Assembly (NCBI GenBank): GCA_024734495.1
Contig: JALMQS010000265.1
Location: 124,001-188,000, forward strand
Length of the DNA stretch: 64,000 nt
From: Forficula auricularia
Taxonomy: Eukaryota; Arthropoda; Insecta; Dermaptera; Forficulidae
Direction of reading: 5' to 3'
Below are positions 54,958 to 64,000 of this stretch, piece after piece. Under the pieces are notes generated by a model, which saw only the letters and a list, made by a program, of their open reading frames with translations, was not told the origin of the DNA and searched no databases. Position numbers and translations under genes: made by a program. The number at the start of each line of letters is the position of its first letter. Position 1 is the first letter of the stretch.

Positions 54958-57788
54958 TGACACCGCTTCCTTCAAAAAAAAATTTTTAAACTAAAAAATT
55001 TTTTTTTTTTTAAATTATTAATAAACTGAAAAAGTTTCTTTTCAAATTATTAGCCCAGGCTATTTACCCCGTGAGACCACAACTAATCCATCGAAACGCA
55101 GGGGTCACAAGCAATTTGTTATTATATCTCGCTTTTAAGTTCAATTATCCAATACTGATACATCGATTCCTGATTTCACATTTCCTTTTTCATGTCTATC
55201 CGCATATTGGGATCGTGTTCATCTCTTCTATATGGATGCACGAGTTCCCATCTCTGTGACGGACCATTCGACATACTATAAAAATTTTCAAGAATTTATG
55301 TTAATCGTAACAATAATTAATTCGCTCATGTGAGATACTGTTTGCAAATGCGCTTGTTGGTTACCGCTTTTAAATGTTTTAATTTTTAATTACAAGGGGC
55401 TTATTCAGGGGCTAAAGGGAGAAAATTGTATTTTTAGTTTTGCATGTTCCAACATTGTTATGATATTGAGAAGGAAAGCTGAATCTAATAGAATGTTTAT
55501 TATAAAATTAACAAGTGAAGCAATTGAAAAATTTACATTAATACTAGAAAATTTTATTTAAATGAACAGAAACATAGTGAGGGTGGAAAGAAATTAATAT
55601 TGATTGACTCTATTGATACAAACACAGGTTAGAATTTAATTTAAATTTAAATTTTAAAATCACAGAGATAGTCGACTAGAGAGGATTGAATCGGGTTTAT
55701 TTAGAATGAAAAATTATTTAAAAATGAATTTTGTCTATTGTGACAAATGAGGATAGAATTTTATATGAGTCTCATCGTGATAAATGAGTTGTGTTGACAC
55801 CAAATGATAAAATTACAAAAAAAAATAAAAAAATAAAAATGAATACTGTTAATGATTTTCCAAAAATCATTGAATCGATAAATCTACTGAGTTTACTGAA
55901 GTTAAATTACAAATGGGCCTGCTGGATTTATTATAAAAAAATGGAAATACAAAATTATGATAGAAATGTGGATTAAAAATTTTAAATGGGGACCTATGTG
56001 AAATTGTTCTGCTAATATAAATAGTTATATTAGAATATTTATTTTAAATTAGACGAAAGAAATAATAGTGTGGTGATTCATGATTACAAGAAATTGAATT
56101 AAATAATTATCAAAAATTATTTAAATATAGATTTTAAAAGATAATGAAATGTACTATTTTTACTAAATTATTATTTAAATTTTGCAACAACAAACAACAA
56201 ATGAGCAATATGAATTGACTGGGCTATATGGGAATTTAACTAAATAAAAAATAATGGTTTGCTTATAAGCATTTTCGTTTTTCGAAGAGTTTCAATGTAA
56301 AGGCAATTTTCGAAGGTTTCTTATGGGTCAATGAAAATGTTTTTCTTATCATTTTTATCGATTGATCCCCCGCGAGGCGTATAAAGTTCTTTCCAGTGCT
56401 CGCTGGCAATGATGCAGTTCATTTTGAACTACGTCAAGGATATTATGCTTGACAATGAAATTTATGTTTAATAATTTGAAAATCGAAAATGTAAAATACT
56501 TTATACTTTGAGTATGCAAACCACCTAAAGAAATTTTTACTCAGTGGAATGGAATTTGCTCGGGGGACTTGTGTCACATCTTTAGTTAAAGGTGGTGGGG
56601 GCGGAGTTTCAATTATTTGTTGGCAGTACTATGGGTGTGTGAATTTCTATGGCGGGTATACAAGTTATTGTTTTGTAATTCTATGGAGGGTTCTATAATC
56701 GGGGTCTATATTAATTTGATGTTACAAGGGGCTGAAGTAAATTCCGGGGCGGTTTCTAAAGAAAGAGGTTCAACAATGAGTTCCTATTGTTGCGTGAATT
56801 CCATTTTTATGGGTGGGAGTGTTTGATATGTCTGCTTCTATTTTATATTATATTTGACTGGGACCCGCTTTGATGTTAAAATCGTTCAAATTGTCGTTCA
56901 CTTTATTACAATCTCTTCGTCAATTTCACTAAACCAATATTTTGGTTCGCTCTATTAAAAAGCCTTGTCTATTCTATTCATGCTTTCATTCATCCTACTA
57001 TGAAATTGTTCCCACGTTGTTCTAGAATCCTCTCTTATTTCCTTCGACTGTCAACATTATTTCTGTTGGGAACATGCGATGAACATCGAGGGGTGGGGGT
57101 GGAGGGGGGTATGTGTACTTGCGACGTGATGTTCAGCGTCAAGTGCGTTTGCAAAACTCCTCGGCATCTCGTAGCATGGCTGGAAGTAGTCGATTCTTCC
57201 ATTTCCGCGGGTGTAGGGGTGGACATACGTAACCTAGAATCTAGTGCCATATCATCAGGATCGATCGGCGTGTTGGATGACTCAACAGTGTGCTTTGTTG
57301 GTTGCTTGCAAAAATTGCCCTGCGTTCGTCAAGACTCTGCTGTGTGCCGTCCATTCTCGGGTGTGTTTGTAGAAGGTGTGAATCAAATATTAGAAGTTGT
57401 CATTGTTTGATGTATAAAATGTATTAATTTTATAGAAAAGAAAAAGTAAACAGTTTCTGCCAAAATAAATTCTGAGAAAATCACAAAAATAGAAGTGTTG
57501 AAGCCGGGAGTAGTCTAATTAACCTTTGATATTTTACTGTTAAGAGAATTTTAAATAAATAAAAAATAGGAGGAAAAAAATAAATTAACGGTACGGGGGC
57601 AATATACTATAATTTTTTTTGTTCAATTTAGTACAACGAGATACAGGTAATCGCGTTCGGTTGTCAGCCTTACTAAGCCTGGTATTCTCACCCCCCAGAA
57701 TATTTTTAGTGTGGGATTTTGAATCTAGGGACATCTGTGGGATAGGATGGCCTAGGATTTTCAAGTCCCAGCAGCACCTCTCACCACA
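54958..57788. mobile_element. Internal region between the 1329-bp repeats
   Basis: About 2.8 kb, too short for a full gag-pol. The - strand seems the sense strand: next to the left repeat it reads GAAGGAAGCGG (a purine-rich tract) directly before TGTCATAAAATGG. The - strand frames 57385-57035, with one frame change, are less AT-rich and could be a gag-like relic; the family is not recognised. A non-autonomous or internally deleted LTR retrotransposon is the best guess; a simple segmental duplication is the alternative. Confidence 0.45.
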
Positions 57789-59112
57789 TGCAATGGGGTT
57801 ATGGAGGGTTGGTGGTTGGAGGGGTATGGAAATTAGTTCTGAAAGGGGACTTTTAAGGGGAATATTCCTGAGTGTGAGAATACTAACCTTTATTGACGTG
57901 GTGGTGGTGGTGTAACTCAGTGTATCTCGTTGTACTAGTTTGATAAACTACTGAATTTACTCTTATGTTTCAAATTCTACGTTACTGAAGTTAATCTGAT
58001 GCAATGAATTTACAAAAAAAAATAATAAAAAAAAAACAATTTTAAATAGGCAAACAAATAAAAATAATTGACTGAATTCTAGCTGCAAAGGAGAATGGGG
58101 AAATTTTCTTAACAGCAAAAGATAATCAAGAATTTGATTTATAATATATGATTTATTAAGGTCCTTGGTGAATTGAACAGTCAGAAAGAATTAAATAATT
58201 TGATGGCTTTAAGGGGTGAACGGAGATCGTTCAAAGAAATTGTGCTTAATTACGTTTGCTCTTGAAGTGCGCTGACTGGTTCAAATAATTCAAACAGCGC
58301 TAGCTGTACTGCGTCCACTTCTCGCTCCGGTTCCGTAGACTGCCACGTCGAAGAGTACGTAATGTCCCAGGAGTCTCGCCTTTTTGATAAGCCTCTGTGA
58401 TGCCTTCACGAGTGCTGGACAGATATTCTTGTCCGTGCTATTCAATTAGCTATCGTGCTAATGATATAAGTGCCAATGGAGGGGCTAGCAAGTGGATGAA
58501 TGTAAATGTCCGCTAAAACGGCTCCAGGACGAAGAGATATACTCGTGATATCGAGTTGATGTAGGCGCCGTGAATATTGGAAGAATAGCGATGTAGTGTA
58601 AGAGAGAATATAGATAGAGAATAATATAGAGTGTAAGATGGATCGAGTAATAGAGAGCAATATTTCTTCGTGTCAGCCTTTTTATGCATTTCCGATCGTG
58701 TCTCCTTGGTGTGTGGAGGCTATGTTTTATACGATTCTTAGTTTTCTACCCCTTCTAAGGGACATCGCCAATCATAATGTTCTATTTTGTTAAATGAGGG
58801 TGTTTGAACCCTGTCCAATCTCACTCCCCTGACTGTATTCAGAACTGGGCCTTAAAGCTCATATACCACGAATGACTTTAGATAATCCCGGCTTAAGCCA
58901 GCTTCTCTTTAAATATGAAAAATAAACTAATTTTTACGAAATTTATTCTATATTTGGCTTGTCTGGTTAATCTCTTTCCTATTTTTAAGGTATTAAATTA
59001 ATAAATTATGAAAAAGTTCAGATTTAAGATTTATTAACTCTACTATGCATAAAAAAACATACCTCTAAATTTGATTCTTTGTTCAACAATGTGCGAAAAT
59101 GGGTTGTTACCA

Positions 59113-59117
<5 letters not shown>
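57789..59117. repeat. 1329-bp direct repeat, right copy (LTR-like)
   Basis: Partner of 53629-54957. Ends exactly at the start of a TA microsatellite, which belongs to the interrupted LINE 3' UTR. Confidence 0.8.

Positions 59118-59177
<60 letters not shown>
59118..59177 (+). repeat. (TA)n microsatellite
   Basis: About 30 TA units. The sequence left of the LTR-like element (GATATAT) is its other side, so the element went into a TA-rich stretch and an exact target duplication cannot be read. Confidence 0.9.
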
Positions 59178-59183
<6 letters not shown>

Positions 59184-59336
59184 TTGTTAATGTAATTTCT
59201 TTTCTATGTACTGTATTATGTATTGTATTATGTATTTATTGTTATATGTATTTTCTATGTTTGTATTATTCAATGTATTGGTATGACCTAGTAGTCAAAC
59301 CCAAATAAAAAAAAAAAAAAAAAACTACAACAATTT

Positions 59337-59430
59337 AACAAATAATAAACAAGAACAAAAAAAAGAAATGTATGCTCATTAACAATTAACACGACCATAG
59401 ATTTCCATCAAAAGACAAAAAGTAATTTAA
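59337..59430 (+). repeat. Repeat family D, right half of the interrupted copy
   Basis: AACAATTAACACGACCATAG and ATTTCCATCAAAAGACAAAA match the reverse complement of 42780-42850. 59430-60596 is intergenic with no recognised feature except a reverse fragment of the 31590 repeat near 60230-60292. Confidence 0.75.
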
Positions 59431-60596
59431 ACCCCGATACCAGGTGCAAGCGAGGCATTAGCCATCCCGGTATTTGCCATAAGTTGTAAAGGGAACCTGG
59501 TCAAAACCTTAACAAGGATGGTATGACCTCTCTCTATCTCAGCTAATCTCTGCTTGTGAGAACTAAGATAAAATTTTGTACAACTCTAGGACTTTAGGAC
59601 TTGACAAAATTTATAATTGATTTAATCATAGGAGACAGAGGACTATAATCCCAAGTAGTAATAGACTGTACCACAAATCAATGCCATATCCTACAAACGA
59701 ATGCAAGCTTACATATTAATATCTATATATTAACTAACTTATAGGAACCAAACCTATTTAAATTAATACCATTCTTCCCTAAATCCTTATAATCTAAATA
59801 ACCATCTGAATCATCCTCATAACAAAAACCACCACTGGTTTCAACACCTATATTTAACTCTTTCTATTTTTGATGATCTATCGGGTTTCGAATCAAATCC
59901 TTTTGGAGATAGATACCTAACTATATCAAAATATGTTTGTTTTTTATAAATATAAAATATGTTTTTTTATAAATACAAAATAAGTTCTTTTTATATCCCT
60001 AAAATATATAATGAATATATCCGAGAATATATTCGAAACGGCCAATTTTTATATATTCTTGTTATATATTTCGGATATGTTCCCAGAATATAAACAAAAC
60101 ATATTTCGAAAATCTATTTAATTCCATGCGGGTGAACTATCACCAAAAAGTGAATCTTAAAAATGTTTGATTTAGCGGATTTGATTCTAGACGCATCATT
60201 TTTTTTTATTATTAATTTAGTAAAGGTTTAAATAAGAGACGTGCAGCTTTCAATTATTTCTTTTGATTTATGAACTCCGGCTAACGTTTCGCCTACTATT
60301 TTTTTTTATTATTCCTTGTTTTTTGCTATCCAGCTTTTAAAGCTTCTATTTTTATTAAGGGTTGAAATTTTGCTTAAATCAAACATAATTAATTATAATT
60401 ATTTATTGAACACTAATAAATATTACAATATAACTAAGAGTAGTAGTAGTATTTGTTTATTTATATAATATTTTGTAAACAAAAACTATTTTTAATATAT
60501 GACAAATATCTATATTTTCTTTCATGTTTTCGAAATAAATATACCATATATATATAGGAATATATAAGTGTTTTTTTAATAAATTTTCTAAAGGCA

Positions 60597-60899
60597 ATGA
60601 GTTCAGAATGGATCTGTGACTCGGACCCAAGTCCCATCTCCGACAACTCATTCGATAGGAGAGAAATAGTCGAAAACAAAATAACTCATCACGATTTGAA
60701 CTCATTACTCGACGATGGAGCATCTGATAAATACGAATTACACTTATTTGATAGTAATTTGAATAATTTGGATTATCTGGCGGCTGAGTATCCTGAATTG
60801 CGAATTCTCGTGGCAATTCGTCAACCAATTACCAATTTAATCGGCATTGAAAAATTAAAACATTTGAGAGAGTTATGGATTGTTGAATCGGAATTACGA
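60597..60899 (+). CDS. Leucine-rich-repeat-like protein, first coding exon
   Basis: ATG 60597 opens 101 codons ending at a good donor (CGA|GTGAGT, 60900). The acidic, Ser/Asp-rich start (DSDPSPISDN) has no signal peptide. Residues about 55-101 show regularly spaced leucines (LHLFDSNLNNLDYL, PELRILVAI, ITNLIGIEKLKHLRELWIVE), the pattern of cytoplasmic leucine-rich repeats as in LRRC-type and SDS22-like proteins. Later exons are not identified; the pogo-like element at 61132 would lie in the following intron. Partner and function unknown. Confidence 0.65.
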
Positions 60900-61131
60900 G
60901 TGAGTGATATTATTTGGCATTTGACTATATATTTATCTTGTAAATATATACATGGGTTTATTTGGATCGGTTTCATTCTAAAAAAAAAACACATAAATTA
61001 TTAATTTTATGAAATCTGTATAAAATCTTGGTTATTTTGAAAACAGTGTTGTCGCTATGAGAATGCATGTTTAATTTATAGAACTATAAAAATATTCAAT
61101 AATAAAAAATTTAATTGATCATTACAGAATA

Positions 61132-62816
61132 CAGTAGAGCGTCGATAATCCGGAAGTCAAATATCTGAACCATCGATAATCAGGATTCAAGTCCGGTGAA
61201 AAAAAACTGCAACGGATCGTTGCTAAACTTTATCCAAATTCATTTGAAATATTAATATGTTTATTCTTTTATTATTAATCAGATATCACTTGCAATTTGC
61301 AGTTCATGTTGACTTTAATTCAAAAATAGCGATCGATTCCGATCTAATACTTGAGGAATAACAATTCTACATTAGGTTTTTGACGCTTCGATTATTATTG
61401 ATAACCATTGCTGAAGACATGGAGGCTTAAAAATCAAAAATAACGATTGATTCTTATCTACTAGTAGAGGAATAATCTTATTGCATTCCATTTTCGATGT
61501 TTTGACTATTAATGGCAACCTCTACTGAAAACGTGGAAGAATCGACTTAAAATCAAAAAGGCTAAATTCTTTTTTGGTAAACAACTCAAGCCTAATGTAG
61601 AATTGTTATTCCTCAAGTATTAGATAAGAATCAATCGCTATTTTTGAGTCGATTCCTCTATGTCTTTAGCAATGGTAACCAATAAAAACCGAAACGTCAA
61701 AAATCCAATGTAGAATTATTATTCCTCAAGTATTAGATCAGAATTAATCACTATTTTTGATTTTAAGTCGATTTCTCTATGTCTTCAGCAAAGGTAACGG
61801 ATAAGAAAACAACGCAGTTGCTAGGGCTACTTATAAACTTTCCTCCCAAATTTTTAGCATTTCACAGAGAGAAGCCTATCCATTCTTACTTAAGTTAGGT
61901 TAGATGAGCTATATTAAAAAGATCAAATGAATAAATTTTAAAGAATTTAAAAAAGTACTATCTTACTCTAGAGTAAAGTACTTTAAAATATAATTTTACT
62001 AAAAACTTTATTTAACCTTTTTGTGGTCCCCGAGATACTTAATTAGGATATTAAATTTCATCAAAATTGGTTAAGTCATTTTCAAGATATTTAGAAAAAA
62101 CTAAAAAAGTACTGAAATAAAGTACTAATCTTTGTGGGCCGATATGTACCATAAACTAATCAGCGCTTCATTTTGTTAAAAGAATTCTAGGTTTTCAATT
62201 TCATTTCAATCGGTGCAACGGCGTGGAAAAAATCGTGGAATAAAAAAACGATAACATCTATCCATCCATACATCCGCACGCACTAAATGAAAAAATCGCA
62301 CTTTTTGGCCTCTCGACGAGACCCCATGTAATTTTTGACAAAACCGTCACTTGCTAAAATTCAACCTAATTGAATACTACAATTTGTGACTTTAATTGAG
62401 TCCATGGGTTCCGTAGTTTTTACCTGAGGGCCCTTTGAAGTCGCGCTTGCCGCGAGACCGATTACAATACTTTCCCCATTCTTCGCATTGGATAAAGTAA
62501 AAAGTTGAAGTGAATACATACATATTTGAGTTGTGACAATGTATATAAACTGTACAGTATTCTGTAAATACATATGTATGTACAATGTACATATTGTACA
62601 TTACATATGTATTTTCTTACATTAAAATAAATTATAAGTTCATATTAATTAATGGTTTTATTTATCTGCTCCAATTATTTAACCACTAAAGTGAATTATT
62701 AACGTTTTTAGCAAGTTTTCTTTTTGCTATGAACTCAAACGACCTTTTTTTTGTTCTTTTCGTAAATCCGAACAGGGTCCGGGTCACATTTAATCCGGAT
62801 TATCGACGCTCTACTT
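61132..62816. mobile_element. pogo/Tigger-like DNA element, non-autonomous, with nested family C
   Basis: Left end CAGTAGAGCGTCGATAATCC, right end GGATTATCGACGCTCTACTT, flanked by TA on both sides (61130-61131 and 62817-62818). Ends of the type CAGT-GA-C-TCGATTATCC and a TA target fit pogo/Tigger elements of the Tc1/mariner superfamily. The interior has no transposase frame; about 61205-62300 is a repeat family C copy in reverse, apparently inserted in it. Confidence 0.8.
61205..62300 (-). repeat. Repeat family C copy nested in the pogo-like element
   Basis: CTGCAACGGATCGTTGCTAA, 118-bp unit words (TCTTCAGCAA-GGTAAC, AAAATCCAATGTAGAAT) and the (CATCCAT)n-like end mirror 15690-17850. It has fewer tandem units than the copy at 16702-17295. 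Confidence 0.7.
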
Positions 62817-62819
62817 TAA

Positions 62820-63452
62820 TGGACAAGATCACTTGCTACACACAATGATTTATATTTTACATAAAGAGAAATCATTGAGGTTGTCCTTTGATTGATATAA
62901 ATAAACATAAATATACTTATATAACAATGGCGTGCAGTCCTAGGGTGCTGTAGACGCAGCGCATCCCTAAAATTTAAGCAAGCAAATTCAAAAAAGATAA
63001 AGAATTTTCAAGGTTTCTCTTTGCCTGATTTCAGCACTCTTATGGAAAATATTTTGATTTTATGAAGTTAAAAAGTGAATTTGCTTACAGGTACCTAGGA
63101 TATTTGACGGCTGACTATCATTTATAAAATCTACAAATTTCTTAAAAAATAAATCGTGAAATATGAACTAAAATATATTTTGGCAGAAGTATTTGATTTA
63201 ATAGAATTAATTTGCACCTATATCTAAGCACGTTCAATTAAATCAATCACGAGAAGTAGCCAAAGAGAAAATAGACCACATTATTATCCTCTGGTTTTTA
63301 AAAAAATAGATCTTGAATTTTGAAAAATAAGAAAAAATTCTATGATGCGGCTATGAATTTTGTAAAAAGGAGAGAAAAATAAGATAAAATTTAAAAAAAT
63401 AAAGGCTTCTTTTTTGAATCCCTTGGTTGAAAAGTCCCCGACGTCAGTGTTA
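62820..63452. other. AT-rich intergenic stretch
   Basis: Contains a foldback-family flank word (GAGGTTGTCCTTTGATTGAT, near 62877) and a family B-like word near 62930-62980 (GCAGCGCATCCCTAAAATTT). No gene supported. Confidence 0.4.
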
Positions 63453-64000
63453 TCTATATATATAAAATTAAGGTTTTGTCTGTACATTGGTTCAAATCAC
63501 GCCAAATTTTGGTTGCACGTTTTAAGCAAAGTTATGAACGAAAACACCCTCAACAAAATTCCTATCTGTATGTATGTCTGTTTCCGTCGTTTCCGAAAAG
63601 TTGCTCACGATTCACGTAAAAACAGGAATTATTATGAAATTTCATAATTACATCAGATGTCTTCTGACTTACGTTTTTAGCTATATAACGTTTTGATATT
63701 TTGACTCCAGAAGGGGGTTTGGGGGCGCACGAATGAAAATTATCAAATAACTCCTAAACTATTAGCACTACCGCAAATTTAATAATAAACAAAGTTGTAG
63801 TGGATGTGATTTCTGACAACTTTTGTCTAAAAAAATTTCCCCAAAAAACCACCCAAAATGGGGGGGAGGGGTGAAAAAATGTAAATTCTTGCCTTTGGAG
63901 CAAACTAAACCAAATTTTGTATACATAATCTCTGGGCCTCTAGAGAGCTAGAAATGCAAAAACTAACCACCCAAAATGGGGGAGGGTTCTTTCTCTTGTG
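63453..64000 (+). mobile_element. Helitron, 5' part, running off the window
   Basis: Starts TCTATATATATAAAATTAAG after an A, collinear with the 5' part of the Helitron at 38327-37243 (GGTTTTGTCTGTACATTGG, CAAAATTTTGGTTGCACG-like words and the minisatellite near 63880-63975). The 3' end is outside the window. Confidence 0.82.

Larger units (their letters stand above)
53330..59322 (+). mobile_element. 5'-truncated LINE with poly-A tail, split by an LTR-like element
   Basis: The open reading frame end at 53330-53522 encodes AHLILHCPLY and a basic tail (TTRRCELMKKIIPHF...), the His/Cys-containing C-terminus common in LINE polyproteins. The 3' UTR runs to 53628, continues after the LTR-like insertion at 59118 and ends in an A tail from 59307. 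The 14-bp word AACTACAACAATTT is present just before the LINE (53316-53329) and just after the A tail (59323-59336): a target-site duplication from target-primed reverse transcription. Confidence 0.85.

Noticed and set aside
56617..57410. Two + strand frames as secreted proteins
   Set aside because: No homology recognised; they lie inside the LTR-like element, and the opposite strand looks more protein-like.
59099..59308. Tyr-Ile repeat frame
   Set aside because: Translation of the TA microsatellite.

Overview
The window is AT-rich, intron-bearing eukaryotic DNA. Its genes, its splice sites and its repeat content (a jockey-like LINE, Helitrons, hAT- and pogo-type elements, Penelope-like foldbacks) point to an insect nuclear scaffold; the species cannot be named from the sequence. 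One 100-N scaffold gap lies at 26835-26934.

Few real genes stand in a sea of repeats. The 3' part of a very-long-chain fatty acid elongase gene (ELOVL) runs on the + strand over 1896-7711 in four exons. Three intronless acyl-CoA (delta-9 type) desaturase genes follow: 23533-25333 (- strand, broken by a 743-bp mobile element), 32148-33205 (+) and 44082-45135 (+). The first coding exon of a leucine-rich-repeat-like protein starts at 60597. Two orphan exon candidates (8631-8738 + and 49322-49507 -) are not recognised. ELOVL elongases and acyl-CoA desaturases act one after the other on fatty acyl-CoA at the ER, so the locus looks like a small lipid-modification cluster (membrane lipids, cuticular hydrocarbons or pheromone precursors). 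That role is inference.

Two features of the desaturases stand out. All three carry a TATATAAG box placed exactly 47 nt before the ATG. All three also lose the reading frame at the same spot, the poly-T tract coding for the conserved Gly-Phe-Phe-Phe segment, although both sides remain open and well conserved. The ELOVL gene likewise lacks one T in a T run. Systematic homopolymer under-calling in the assembly is the leading explanation; slippage on the T tract is the exciting alternative.

Repeat layout: 1-850 family A with a ~120-bp minisatellite; 1287-1536 MITE; 2230-3950 repeat B, a rearranged PIF1/Helitron-helicase relic and a foldback; 10.5-13.9 kb tandem arrays and a large foldback; 14.2-15.0 kb LINE reverse transcriptase relic; 15.4 kb MITE with 8-bp target duplication; 15.7-17.7 kb 118-bp tandem array; a giant inverted repeat (about 17.67-20.97 kb against 26.94-31.57 kb) around the broken desaturase; six copies of a ~740-bp foldback element (element X); 37.2-38.3 kb a Helitron with a recognisable empty site; 40-46 kb foldbacks with hammerhead-ribozyme-like motifs; 53.2-59.4 kb a three-level nest (repeat D > LINE > LTR-like element); 61.1-62.8 kb a pogo/Tigger-like element; and a second Helitron running off the right end from 63453.
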